64,000 nucleotides of DNA. Origin: a virus. This document shows, in pieces, positions 49,490-58,844 of the stretch (positions are counted from its first letter, which is position 1; each line of letters opens with the position of its first letter). The stretch spans positions 1 to 64,000 of the IMG/VR virus record IMGVR_UViG_3300011113_000652; one strand, given 5' to 3'. The notes under the pieces were generated by a model. The model ran no database searches. It worked only from the letters and a program-made list of their open reading frames with translations, and had not been told where the DNA came from. A program made the position numbers and the translations under genes.

Positions 49490-49591
49490 TCAGCAGGATA
49501 CTTTACAAAAATCACAACCATATATCTCTAGCGGCACATCAGACAATTCTGCTCCAAATGTGTAACTATCTCCAATGGTTAATATGGTCAT
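49490..49591 (-). pseudogene. N-terminal remnant of an SGNH hydrolase, or micro-ORF
   Basis: 33 codons starting M-T-I-L-T-I-G-D-S-Y-T-F-G-A-E-L, an unmistakable SGNH block I with nucleophile Ser, then ending at a TGA 2 nt before the next gene's start. No block II, III or His follows in any frame before the neighbour. A minus-strand AATAAATA (49597-49604) lies just upstream. Either a decayed ninth SGNH gene or a retained short peptide. Confidence 0.6.
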
Positions 49592-49596
49592 GATCG

Positions 49597-49604
49597 TATT
49601 TATT
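49597..49604 (-). promoter_or_regulatory. T4-like late promoter box (AATAAATA, minus strand)
   Basis: One mismatch from TATAAATA in the only sizeable gap of the minus-strand operon (49592-49650), 5 nt before the SGNH remnant start. Confidence 0.4.
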
Positions 49605-49650
49605 TTACAATTAACAGTGTCTAAGAAAAAACTTGAAACATGCTTGTAAA

Positions 49651-50781
49651 TTAAAATATCAAAGATGGCCAGAGTTGCGCAAAGGTATGTTTTTGTTTTA
49701 GGATAGTTTCTTGCTTCAGATGAAATTCGGCTGGAGTTACGGTACTTGGCGATTCTGTATAGTCCAGTCTTTGTTGATATTGTTTCAGTGTGTCTAGGCT
49801 TAGATTATGGTAACCGCTCCATTTATCAATCACAGTAGCAATTTCTTGTTGAGCCAGTTTCCGCAAATGCAATGGCAGACGTTTGACATCTAGTTCGTAA
49901 GGATTAGTGAGTTCGCACCAAAATATATCCAGGTCATTTTGTTCACAGAATTCATAGTATTCAACCAAATCAAATGCACAGTAAATTGAATAAGCCGGAT
50001 GAGCAACAGGCCTGATGCCATGTGACTTGACCAAATCAATGTTGTGCAAAAACAGCGACCAGTCACAGCCGGCACGAACATATTCAAATTTGTCACGTTG
50101 CACGTTGTCGAAACTGATCAGCCAACTGACATTGGGCCAATTTTTCAGTTCTTGATAAACAGGATTTCGAGATAAATCCACAGCCAAATTGGTTGTAATC
50201 ATAACATTCACTTGTTGTGGATCAAGTTGTTGCAAAAACTCTGGCAGGCTTTTTTGCAACAAAGGTTCACCGCCTCCTAGGCTGATACCTTTAAGGGTAT
50301 CTTTGTGTTCCTGTGCTAGTTCGATTAGATGAACATGATCATTTTTGATTATCTGTATTGGCTTGTTCAATGCAGCCTGCCAGGCTGTGCTGGTTTGAGG
50401 ATTACAATAGGTGCAAGTTAAATTGCACAAACTACTCCAATTCACAGTAAGATCCGTTAGTTGGAAATAATTGATGTCACGGTCAATGCTATCTGCAACT
50501 TGGTCACCCATGGTCATCATCATCCTGGCACTTGAGCCAGTCTGAGCTTCATTTGTTTTGCAGTTGGTACACAATGGGTGCCATTGACCTGCTGCTATGG
50601 TTTCTTTGAGACCGAGATGTTCTGGACCATTGATAATTTCTTGTATTGTTTTTTGATTCACGTTGCCCAGTTTTAGATCATCTACATGACTGTTAAGACA
50701 AGGCAACACACGACCAGATTGATCAATGTTCAATGAGGTCCACGGACATGGGCAAAATGTTGGGCTTTGAGATATCAGCAT
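49651..50781 (-). CDS. radical SAM protein, twitch-type
   Basis: 376 aa. C-N-L-T-C-T-Y-C near residue 119 holds the SAM [4Fe-4S] cysteines, and L-G-G-G-E-P-L follows. Before it, F-C-P-C-P-W and L-P-C-L-N-S, with C-T-N-C about 45 residues further on, suggest an auxiliary cluster domain. First strand of the barrel L-T-V-N-W-S-S-L. Such proteins recur in marine phages; reaction unknown. Confidence 0.8.
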   Translation of the reverse strand: MLISQSPTFCPCPWTSLNIDQSGRVLPCLNSHVDDLKLGNVNQKTIQEIINGPEHLGLKETIAAGQWHPLCTNCKTNEAQTGSSARMMMTMGDQVADSIDRDINYFQLTDLTVNWSSLCNLTCTYCNPQTSTAWQAALNKPIQIIKNDHVHLIELAQEHKDTLKGISLGGGEPLLQKSLPEFLQQLDPQQVNVMITTNLAVDLSRNPVYQELKNWPNVSWLISFDNVQRDKFEYVRAGCDWSLFLHNIDLVKSHGIRPVAHPAYSIYCAFDLVEYYEFCEQNDLDIFWCELTNPYELDVKRLPLHLRKLAQQEIATVIDKWSGYHNLSLDTLKQYQQRLDYTESPSTVTPAEFHLKQETILKQKHTFAQLWPSLIF

Positions 50782-50784
50782 GGT

Positions 50785-52251
50785 CTAAGACAGCACTTTG
50801 ATTTTGTAGAGTTTTTCAAATCTATCAGCGTCAGCACGATCGTTGACCATGGGTTCGCCGCGTATGTTCAAACTGGTGTTCAACAACATAGGGCAACCTG
50901 TGGCCGTATACCAGGCCTCTAAGAGCGATCTAATGCCTGAGCCGTCAGCCTCAACAGTCTGTACTCGGCTAGTGTCGTCCACATGACAGATAGCAGGGTA
51001 TAAGTCAGGACTGCGACAAGTTGCGACTGACTGCATATAAGGACTACAACTCCAACCCCGGGGCATATCAAAAAGTTCATGCACATGCTCTGCCAGGATA
51101 ACCGGTGCAAACGGTCTAAACTTTTGCCTACGTTTGATCTCATTGACTTGGTCCTTTATATCTGATCCTCGGGGATCGGCAAGGAGACTTCGATTTCCAA
51201 GGGCTCGAGGTCCAAATTCTGCTCGACCACTAGCGACACCGACGATTCTATCACTTTGTAAATGATCAACGAGGGCGCGAACAGGATATTCTCCTGGGAT
51301 TTCATGGCCAAGGTACGCATCTGTCCAGCGTAGACGTCTTCCGTGGGCCAATGCGGCAGCACCAAGGCTGTTGCCAGCATCGCCAGGGCAAGGCATGATC
51401 CAAATGTTTTCAAAATATTCACCGAGTTTTCTATTTGCAAGACAGTTCAAAGCCACGCCGCCCTGATAGACTAGATTTGAGCTCCAGTCTAACTCCCGGG
51501 CACGACGCATAACACTATATATCAGTTCTTCTGCTAAAACTTGTGCAGATGCCGCAATATCTTCATTGTGGGCCAACCACAGCCACGCAGGATCAATGCC
51601 CACATGCAGGTTATCTTCCAGCAGGGTACGACACTCTTCCACATATAGCGGCTGACCATAGGCACTCATGCCCATGGTAATGTATTCTTCGTCTAGCGGG
51701 TGTAGGCCAATGCGCTGAGTAACGGCACTATAAAACAGCCCAATGCTCCGGGGATAAGTTTGGCTCCAAAGTTTCTTATACCTTGCTTGACCTTGCGGAT
51801 CATATTTTGCTCCCCAGATTGAAATGGTATCAAACTCACCTATGGCATCTATGACCACACAGGTGGCACGATCATAGGCACTGGTTTGAAAACCTGCTGC
51901 CGCATGGCACAGGTGATGACTGTAAGTTTTTATTTGTCTGGGCGGATGTTGCAACCAGTCTCCCAGTTGATTTCGTAGCACTTGATTGACAGTGATGTTT
52001 GACCAATCTATGCCCTGACCACTCACAAAATTACGTGCTTGTTTTAACCAAGGGCGCTCGTAATAAGCAATGGTATCTATAGGGTATTCGCAGAACTCAT
52101 TTAACATGCTGAAATGAATATCAGCATCGTTTTTGTTTTTTGAATATCGTTCGCTATGACCAGCAAACACAATTTCACCGTCGCTGCGTAACAGCGTGGC
52201 GGCCGCATCATGAAATCCGGCACTGAGTCCCAGTATATACTGATGCTTCAT
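50785..52251 (-). CDS. NodU/CmcH-family carbamoyltransferase
   Basis: 488 aa. L-G-L-S-A-G-F-H-D-A-A-A near the N-terminus is the YrdC/Kae1-like ATP site; Y-S-H-H-L-C-H-A-A-A contains the metal histidines and D-E-E-Y-I-T-M-G-M-S-A-Y-G is typical. C-terminal domain with G-R-A-E-F-G-P-R-A-L-G-N-R-S and L-N-T-S-L-N. Transfers a carbamoyl group from carbamoyl phosphate to a hydroxyl, as in Nod factors, cephamycin and tobramycin. Slightly shorter than bacterial members (~560 aa). Confidence 0.9.
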   Translation of the reverse strand: MKHQYILGLSAGFHDAAATLLRSDGEIVFAGHSERYSKNKNDADIHFSMLNEFCEYPIDTIAYYERPWLKQARNFVSGQGIDWSNITVNQVLRNQLGDWLQHPPRQIKTYSHHLCHAAAGFQTSAYDRATCVVIDAIGEFDTISIWGAKYDPQGQARYKKLWSQTYPRSIGLFYSAVTQRIGLHPLDEEYITMGMSAYGQPLYVEECRTLLEDNLHVGIDPAWLWLAHNEDIAASAQVLAEELIYSVMRRARELDWSSNLVYQGGVALNCLANRKLGEYFENIWIMPCPGDAGNSLGAAALAHGRRLRWTDAYLGHEIPGEYPVRALVDHLQSDRIVGVASGRAEFGPRALGNRSLLADPRGSDIKDQVNEIKRRQKFRPFAPVILAEHVHELFDMPRGWSCSPYMQSVATCRSPDLYPAICHVDDTSRVQTVEADGSGIRSLLEAWYTATGCPMLLNTSLNIRGEPMVNDRADADRFEKLYKIKVLS

Positions 52252-52349
52252 TTATAGATAAAAGGATCCCGCTTGCGAAGTTCTTTCAACTTTTTACGAT
52301 ATCTTATTTCCAATTTGACGCGATTGATTATGTTTTTTATCCAAGACAT
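52248..52349 (-). CDS. 33-aa basic peptide coupled to both neighbours
   Basis: Begins 13 nt inside the end of the preceding gene and its TGA overlaps the carbamoyltransferase ATG. M-S-W-I-K-N-I-I-N-R-V-K-L-E is an amphipathic helix, then R-Y-R-K-K-L-K-E-L-R-K-R and a D-P-F-I-Y-K end. I remember similar D-P-F-I-Y endings in small proteins of marine phages. Translational coupling on both sides argues that it is real. Confidence 0.65.
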   Translation of the reverse strand: MSWIKNIINRVKLEIRYRKKLKELRKRDPFIYK

Positions 52350-53392
52350 TTGATTTGTTTCTCCATGTAGTCAGGGTCACTCCAAGTGTATTCATACCCG
52401 GCACTGGCCGAGCTGGTGCGTACGGCATGAACATCAAGGTGTGTATTTAATTGGTTCCAGATCTGTCGGTAATCTTCTGTGCCAAAGCTGCGGATCAAAT
52501 CCACTTGGCCTACTTGTGGATGACCAATGGTAAGACTTTTATCTTCAGGATCAATGCTGTTGACTATTAACCATTCACGAAACTCCTTTAGCTGTTTGAT
52601 CTGCCAGGGGAATGTGCCGGGATTATTGGCCCACTCTATGTCAAAGTCGCCGGCAGCTTCAGTTTGTGCTTTTAGACTAGACGTGGTCAATTCATCTATC
52701 CTGCTGTCACGTCCTTCGTCCTGGAACACTTCCCAGTGATGTTTGCCTACCGCTTTATTCACACCCACATACACTCCGCCTAGGCTACGGTTGATGGTTT
52801 CTACGCCAAACAGTTCGTAATCTTCTGAATCCAACACAAACCTTGGAGCTGATAGCCAGCACATGAGTTGGCTGGGTCTTTGCCATTCAGGTGCTGTGTT
52901 TTTTTTGCGCCACGATAACTGCCAGCTTTCAAATTCGTGACACAGTAGATTTAATTGTCTGATGTGCCAGCGTGTTGCATTGTCGGCACGCCAGTAATAA
53001 TCACTGATGTGTCCGCTGCCACCTTGCAAGTCTTCAAAGTATCTGTGCAGTTGATTGAAATGATTGCGATTGATTCCGCCCTGATCATCCACACTGTTGG
53101 ACATGTCAAAATGATCGTCGATGCGATATCCTATGCTTGACTGGTTGATAGCTTGTATGCTGAGATTTATTTGTTCCAATAGATAAGGGCCATTTCTAGG
53201 ACCGTCGGCAAATCCAAAAAAACAATAGTTCTTTTCCAGGTGATAGTTTTGTGACAACAAATTATTCAATGCCAGCAACCATTTACGACTGAGACTGTTG
53301 TCATATACGTTGATATACACACGCAGTATGTCTTGTGCGTTACCCAAATCTACTTCAACAACATCAAGTAGCAATTGCTTGGTACCAGTCAT
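52337..53392 (-). CDS. conserved phage hypothetical protein
   Basis: 351 aa from ATG 53392 (a longer frame to 53443 overlaps the upstream gene by 80 nt). F-F-G-F-A-D-G-P-R-N near residue 55, H-E-F-E-S-W mid-protein, F-D-I-E-W-A and a C-terminal I-G-H-P-Q-V-G-Q-V-D-L-I-R-S-F-G-T followed by L-N-T-H-L-D. I recall this family from marine phages near radical-SAM genes. Function unknown. Confidence 0.6.
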   Translation of the reverse strand: MTGTKQLLLDVVEVDLGNAQDILRVYINVYDNSLSRKWLLALNNLLSQNYHLEKNYCFFGFADGPRNGPYLLEQINLSIQAINQSSIGYRIDDHFDMSNSVDDQGGINRNHFNQLHRYFEDLQGGSGHISDYYWRADNATRWHIRQLNLLCHEFESWQLSWRKKNTAPEWQRPSQLMCWLSAPRFVLDSEDYELFGVETINRSLGGVYVGVNKAVGKHHWEVFQDEGRDSRIDELTTSSLKAQTEAAGDFDIEWANNPGTFPWQIKQLKEFREWLIVNSIDPEDKSLTIGHPQVGQVDLIRSFGTEDYRQIWNQLNTHLDVHAVRTSSASAGYEYTWSDPDYMEKQIKCLG

Positions 53393-54653
53393 ATATGTCT
53401 TTATTGGATTGTAATATATTGGCCATGGTATAACTATCACCACGTATTTGTTCTAATTTTAACACACGACGCTTGCCTTTCGCAAGTTCCTCTTGACAAG
53501 TATCTGGCCATTGTTCTGCAAAAGTAGGGCGTGATTTTAATTTCAACAACACATCTTGTAGGGCACTATCTGGCAAGTTAGGTACCAGACTGTCTACAGT
53601 AGCATCTAGCAACTGTCTTGGCAGGGACAGGGGACTCATTATGATGTCAGGTGTGAAACTGAATACAACTTTGGCCAGGATGTCCACATCCAGATCGTTG
53701 GCTAGACGTTGTATATTCTCAACTTCAAACAAGCCAGGCAAGGTCAAGGTAAAATCAATGCGCATTTGTCTGCGATGACGAGCCTGTTTGAGCCCTTGTT
53801 CAAAATTTATCCTCCAGGCCCCATAGTCCAATCCGGTCCGGATGTATTCTCCTGTGGCGCCTGTTCCATCGAGGCTGGCGCAGATTTGCCAATCACGTAG
53901 ATGTGCCAGCACATCACGATAAAGATTAACACCGCGGTAATCCACACGGCTAAGGTTAGTATTGTATCTTGCATAAACACCGGGTCCATCTCCTAGTTCA
54001 ATTATCCTGCGCATATAGCGCCAGTGTTGTTCATACATGAGTGGTTCACCGCCTACCCAGTATACTTCTTCTACTCTGTGTTGTTCAACCGCTTCGGCAA
54101 ACTCTGCTTCGATCTGCGTGTCTTGAAATTTGCTGATCTGTTCACGCACTTCGGGTCGCATCCAGTTGTTTTTGGAGTTGGTAAAATCAATCATGTTGTG
54201 TTGCCGCTGTTCAGTTTCCCAACTACTGCTCAACATGTCGCCACACATGCGGCATTTAAAATTACATAAATTGCTAAATCTATAATCCCAACTCACAGGA
54301 CGTACTTTGGTGAAGCCATTTTCGTCAGTGGCACGCATACATTCTTCATACTTGTGGTCAAACAATCTATTGAAATAATCACGATACACATCTGTGTTCA
54401 ACAGTTTTTTATTGCATACCTCACACTCGGGCAGAGTTTCTCCACGCATCATTCTCAATCGCACACTGCGCATGTGAGGGCTATTCCAATGTTCATCCAG
54501 ACTCATTGGTTGGTAAACACCTGTGCCAGTTGCTGTATCTATGTACTGTTCAAAGTTTTGCGCAGGTTCACGGCTGGCACAACACATGCGCCGTTCGGTC
54601 TGTGGACTGAGATAGGTGTGTGTCCATGGTGCCATGCACAAGGTCTCAGACAT
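53364..54653 (-). CDS. radical SAM protein, twitch-type
   Basis: 429 aa from ATG 54653 with GGAG 7 nt upstream. C-N-F-K-C-R-M-C-G radical-SAM motif near residue 130, W-V-G-G-E-P-L-M, and N-terminal C-M-A-P-W and C-C-A-S plus C-E-V-C cysteines for an auxiliary cluster. Same architecture as 55611 and 57588. Substrate unknown. Confidence 0.82.
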   Translation of the reverse strand: MSETLCMAPWTHTYLSPQTERRMCCASREPAQNFEQYIDTATGTGVYQPMSLDEHWNSPHMRSVRLRMMRGETLPECEVCNKKLLNTDVYRDYFNRLFDHKYEECMRATDENGFTKVRPVSWDYRFSNLCNFKCRMCGDMLSSSWETEQRQHNMIDFTNSKNNWMRPEVREQISKFQDTQIEAEFAEAVEQHRVEEVYWVGGEPLMYEQHWRYMRRIIELGDGPGVYARYNTNLSRVDYRGVNLYRDVLAHLRDWQICASLDGTGATGEYIRTGLDYGAWRINFEQGLKQARHRRQMRIDFTLTLPGLFEVENIQRLANDLDVDILAKVVFSFTPDIIMSPLSLPRQLLDATVDSLVPNLPDSALQDVLLKLKSRPTFAEQWPDTCQEELAKGKRRVLKLEQIRGDSYTMANILQSNKDIYDWYQAIAT

Positions 54654-55602
54654 TTGCAAACTCCAGTATTGGATATACTATTTCTTGGATAATTCGATTT
54701 TCTACTAATTCATAATTAAAAAAATGATTATGATTATGCTCAATTCTTTCTATTGTTGTGTTATCATATTTGTTAGGTACAGAATTAGCAACATTATTTT
54801 TTATAATTGTCAAGCGTTGTAGAGGATCTTCACACAAATCATAGCTTTCGTCGAACAGATTGTTAAATGTCGCAAATCCCAACAAATGTAGCCGTTGCAA
54901 AACTCCAACTTGGCCGTACACTACAAAAGGATGATAAAAAGCCAGTGGTTTAAATATTTTTTCAGTTAACTTTACAGTTGCTCCTGCAGTCAAATTGATT
55001 GAACTTTCAACTACTACACTAAAAAAAGTATCATCATACCAGGCTGGATTAAAATATCGTTGGAAATTACTTGAACGAATTTCTAAGTCGTGTGGCAAAT
55101 CGTCGGGCAGGTATATACCATTTTCTACATAACTGTAAATCATATTCGGCAAATATGCCGATAGTGCATTGATTACTTGGTCTTTTTCGGGGCTACGCAA
55201 TCGGATAGGCATAAATGCTAACTTTTTATATGTTTTCTTGGGGCGATAAGAATCATAGCCCAAATACTTGTACCACATACTTTCGTTGTACCAAAACCAA
55301 TTTTTATTAATTAAAAATAAACTCTGATCGTCGAATGGCCGACAAAAATCCCATAAACAGTCATATACTATTCTAACTCCTTGATCACGCAATTGACAAT
55401 GCCAAGTAGCATTATCAAACGGGTTAACTACACACAGACAAGTGTCAGGATTGTATGTATCATCAGGGTCGTAAAATACAACATTGAAATAACGACTAAA
55501 AAGTTCTTTAGTGTAATTGGCAAAAAACGACGACGGATAGCTCTTGTCAACGATTAAGGTAATTTTGTGCATAGACGATGAAGTAGAGTTTTCTTTGTTC
55601 AT
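54646..55602 (-). CDS. glycosyltransferase-like protein of the T-E-K-x-x-K family
   Basis: 318 aa (ATG 55602; ATG 55572 is an alternative). L-T-E-K-I-F-K-P-L-A-F-Y-H-P-F-V-V-Y-G then L-G-F-A-T-F-N-N-L-F-D-E-S-Y-D. AT-rich. Overlaps the downstream radical-SAM gene by 8 nt, so a coordinated role is likely. Confidence 0.6.
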   Translation of the reverse strand: MNKENSTSSSMHKITLIVDKSYPSSFFANYTKELFSRYFNVVFYDPDDTYNPDTCLCVVNPFDNATWHCQLRDQGVRIVYDCLWDFCRPFDDQSLFLINKNWFWYNESMWYKYLGYDSYRPKKTYKKLAFMPIRLRSPEKDQVINALSAYLPNMIYSYVENGIYLPDDLPHDLEIRSSNFQRYFNPAWYDDTFFSVVVESSINLTAGATVKLTEKIFKPLAFYHPFVVYGQVGVLQRLHLLGFATFNNLFDESYDLCEDPLQRLTIIKNNVANSVPNKYDNTTIERIEHNHNHFFNYELVENRIIQEIVYPILEFANV

Positions 55603-55610
55603 TTTTATCG

Positions 55611-56861
55611 TTATAAAAACTTAATGACCGGTTCAACAATCTCTTTGGACAGAGTTTCATAATCTAAGATTTCTGCTAATTCTGGTGCTACCGATTTTAA
55701 ATCTTGTTGCCGACGTTGATCAAGTTTTCGTATTTCTTGTCGCATGCGAGATCCATCTGTGCTTACACCACGTCGCATGAAGTTTATTATATTGTCAAAT
55801 TCTCGCTGTGTTCTGGCTGGCACCAGGGCCGATCCAAGATGTGCGGCGATTGCGATTTTTGACGATTCCGGCAGACTGCGTATGCTGAAATATTCTCGGT
55901 CATGCATGATATTCCAGTAGACAAAATCAAAATCTTGTTGATCAATCCACTCAGCAACCTGATCAAGATACAACACATTAAAAACATTCACGGTGCAACA
56001 CACCTGCAGGCTCATGTTCAACAATCGCTCACGCATGGCACGAAATCGTTCAATGTTGTCACACACTTGACTCCATACAGCATTGGTGCGTTGATATTCG
56101 AATCTGGCGCCCACATCATCAATGCTGAATGCCACTTCCACATGTCGGAAGTATTGCCAAATCTCTTCGGCCTGCTCGGGATATTGGGTGCCGTTGGTGT
56201 TGTAATGTATTTCCACTTGATGGGCTATGCCTCGATCCACTATAGCTTGTAACATGTCAAAGTGTTCTTGGATCATGAATGGCTCGCCGCCGGTAAATTC
56301 AATATAACGAACTTCTCCTATGACTGAATCTAATTCGTTCCAAAATCTTTCACTGTTGCGTGGCCATGCCCCGTCTTTCAACATTTGATAATGGAAACTT
56401 GTTTTGCGATCCTTGTTGGGGCCTAGATTGGTCAACTCTTCAGTGGCAAATGTTGAGCTGGACCAGGAACCGCAGATCCTGCACTTGAGATTACAGATAT
56501 TGCCCAGTTTGAGATCCAGGAACATCAAAGGTTTTGCATCTGCAGTCCAATGATCTGATATGCCCATGTGCTTGAGTCGATCCAAAGTGTGCATGCGTTT
56601 GCTGGTGCGTCCGGCCGATTCTTCCTGCCAGCATCTGCGACAGGTTTTGGGTTGTTGGCCATCTAAAAATTCCTGGCGCAATTGACGCATGTGATGGGAA
56701 TTGCGTATGACATCAAAGCTGTGTGTGTCCAAGCGGCACTTGTTACCCGAATCATCTACGATTTCATCATCGGCCAGGCAACAAGGTCTTACAGTGCCAA
56801 TGGGCGATGTTTCCAGGCTGACCCAAGGCAAAACACAGAACTGATCATGTGGTATATTCAT
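55611..56861 (-). CDS. radical SAM protein, twitch-type
   Basis: 416 aa. N-terminal F-C-V-L-P-W and R-P-C-C-L-A, then C-R-R-C-W near residue 76, and the radical-SAM C-N-L-K-C-R-I-C-G near 123; F-T-G-G-E-P-F. Paralogue of the 53364 and 57588 proteins. Confidence 0.82.
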   Translation of the reverse strand: MNIPHDQFCVLPWVSLETSPIGTVRPCCLADDEIVDDSGNKCRLDTHSFDVIRNSHHMRQLRQEFLDGQQPKTCRRCWQEESAGRTSKRMHTLDRLKHMGISDHWTADAKPLMFLDLKLGNICNLKCRICGSWSSSTFATEELTNLGPNKDRKTSFHYQMLKDGAWPRNSERFWNELDSVIGEVRYIEFTGGEPFMIQEHFDMLQAIVDRGIAHQVEIHYNTNGTQYPEQAEEIWQYFRHVEVAFSIDDVGARFEYQRTNAVWSQVCDNIERFRAMRERLLNMSLQVCCTVNVFNVLYLDQVAEWIDQQDFDFVYWNIMHDREYFSIRSLPESSKIAIAAHLGSALVPARTQREFDNIINFMRRGVSTDGSRMRQEIRKLDQRRQQDLKSVAPELAEILDYETLSKEIVEPVIKFL

Positions 56862-56862
56862 G

Positions 56863-57591
56863 TTATCTGGTTACCATTGGTAGTGTTCTTGCTAGTACCC
56901 CTGCCGAAACTGGCTCTACAATTTTACAAATAGCATCCACTGTGGCGTCTGTAGGAATTGTGGCAGGTAAAGGTTGATTGTTGATTAAAATGTGTGCATG
57001 ACACCAAGCAAGCCATAACAAACTATTAAAATTATTTAAATGTTTCGATGGATCCGGGCACGTAGACTTATAATATTCTATGCTAGAGTGACAGTAACTT
57101 CTATCACGAGTGTATTTAATACTGCATCTATCTAATACAGAAAATAAGCGATCAATGAATTGATCTGGATCTTCTATTAGTAATTTATAATCAAGCTCTC
57201 CTGGGTGCTCCCAAGTTTTTTGCCATAGTGTATCTGTTAATATGTACACTGCACTGTTGGTTAAAGTGTAAAATTGGTCAATTATTGATTGGTCTGACAA
57301 ATTTAATATACGATATCTTACTTTTACTGCATCGTTGATAAATTGATTAAACCAGCAAGGGGATGAAAATTTTATTAAATTGTCGCCTTTGCATGATTCA
57401 TCAAATGTGGCAGTTTTTCCATCTACTAAATTAAATAAATGACTTTGCAAAAAATTGGCGGACGTGGGTTGGCCATCAAACACCACATCTACATCAGGCA
57501 GGTCAAATTGACTGGTCTCTAATCTCCATATTAAATTATTCAACCAATAACCGCCGGATCCACGTGGATAACAAATAATATTGCGTTTCAC
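56863..57591 (-). CDS. sulfotransferase-like protein (tentative), second copy
   Basis: 242 aa from GTG 57591, which overlaps the upstream stop as GTGA and has AGGAG in front. I-I-C-Y-P-R-G-S-G-G-Y-W-L-N-N-L-I is the nucleotide-loop candidate, and L-L-W-L-A-W-C-H-A-H the block shared with 48795. AT-rich. Stop lies 1 nt before the next start. Confidence 0.42.
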   Translation of the reverse strand: MKRNIICYPRGSGGYWLNNLIWRLETSQFDLPDVDVVFDGQPTSANFLQSHLFNLVDGKTATFDESCKGDNLIKFSSPCWFNQFINDAVKVRYRILNLSDQSIIDQFYTLTNSAVYILTDTLWQKTWEHPGELDYKLLIEDPDQFIDRLFSVLDRCSIKYTRDRSYCHSSIEYYKSTCPDPSKHLNNFNSLLWLAWCHAHILINNQPLPATIPTDATVDAICKIVEPVSAGVLARTLPMVTR

Positions 57592-58844
57592 TGTAGGTCT
57601 CCTAATTCTGGTATAGTTTTTAACACATGTTCGTTGCGTATGGCATCGAGTTCTAGTGTTTTTTTCCAAAATTTAGGCAACATCGCTGTGTTGTCAGTGG
57701 CCATCATAAAATTAACAGCACTTTCAAAGCCCACCGTGGCACGTTGTAAGGGATCCTGGGGACGCAACCATTCTATGTGTTCTTGGAATCGAACACGCAA
57801 TCGTTGTTTGTATTTGATAGGGGCAATATCAATTCGTAAATATGCAGGATCTTGTAGGATGTTTACACTTAAATCTTGAGCACCGATGAATCCACGATCG
57901 ATCCAGTTGCGGTGAAAGTCTGGCAGATGCCAGGCATTCATGATACTAAGTGTAGGACTGATGTAAAAATCAACATTGGGACATGTTTCCATCATTTCAA
58001 TCCGATTGCGTTCTATAGTATCCCAGTCAGTGCCTTTTCTGATATACTCTGCACGCGGACCCATGGCATCTAAACTGGCGCCAACAGCCACTGATTTAAA
58101 TTTCTTCCAGTAATCAAACACCGTGCGATCTTTTAGTTTCACATGTGTAAAGTTTGTGTTGTAGATCAGGCGCACATCAAAACGCCCTCGGCGTTCCAGT
58201 TCGTCTAGGATGTTGTAGTGTTCCTCCATCATGAGTGGCTCGCCGCCGGCAAAGTAAATTTGTTCTACATAATCCAAGTGTGGAATCAACTGTTCCCACA
58301 TGTCGGTCTCAGTACGTCCGGCGTAGTTTAATGCCTTGTTGCGATCTTTCCAGTCATCTCCAGCTAGTTTGGCTTGATCTTTGTACCAGCTACTACTAAA
58401 AATATGTCCGCAACTACGGCAACTTAGATTACATAGATTACTGAAGCGTATGTCCCAGTAGCTCATTTGAAATTTATCATCGTCGATACGTTTGACGTGA
58501 TGACCGTGGTGCTTGTTGGCACTTTTACGTCCTGAAAAGAAGCCAGACTCTTCCTGTTCATAGCAACGTCCGCATGCAGGATTAGGGCGTTCGTTTAGCA
58601 TGTCCTTGCGTAGTTCACGCATGGGTGCATCACGATAAATGTCTTCTAGGGGTTTAAAACGAGTATTACCTACCGGATAGGCCATTTCGGCATGACAGCA
58701 GGGATACGCTTCGCCTGTGGGGTAAGCGTGTAAGTGTATCCAGGGATAAATGCAAAAGGTCTTTGAGTCTTTCAACAAAAACTCTTCACGTTCGGTGAGT
58801 TCAACAGGACGTACCAGATCGGTACTATTATATTTGTATGTCAT
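57588..58844 (-). CDS. radical SAM protein, twitch-type
   Basis: 418 aa. F-C-I-Y-P-W and Y-P-C-C-H-A at the N-terminus, C-G-R-C-Y near 90, radical-SAM C-N-L-S-C-R-S-C-G near 138, and F-A-G-G-E-P-L-M. Overlaps the upstream radical-SAM gene by 17 nt. Confidence 0.82.
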   Translation of the reverse strand: MTYKYNSTDLVRPVELTEREEFLLKDSKTFCIYPWIHLHAYPTGEAYPCCHAEMAYPVGNTRFKPLEDIYRDAPMRELRKDMLNERPNPACGRCYEQEESGFFSGRKSANKHHGHHVKRIDDDKFQMSYWDIRFSNLCNLSCRSCGHIFSSSWYKDQAKLAGDDWKDRNKALNYAGRTETDMWEQLIPHLDYVEQIYFAGGEPLMMEEHYNILDELERRGRFDVRLIYNTNFTHVKLKDRTVFDYWKKFKSVAVGASLDAMGPRAEYIRKGTDWDTIERNRIEMMETCPNVDFYISPTLSIMNAWHLPDFHRNWIDRGFIGAQDLSVNILQDPAYLRIDIAPIKYKQRLRVRFQEHIEWLRPQDPLQRATVGFESAVNFMMATDNTAMLPKFWKKTLELDAIRNEHVLKTIPELGDLQ

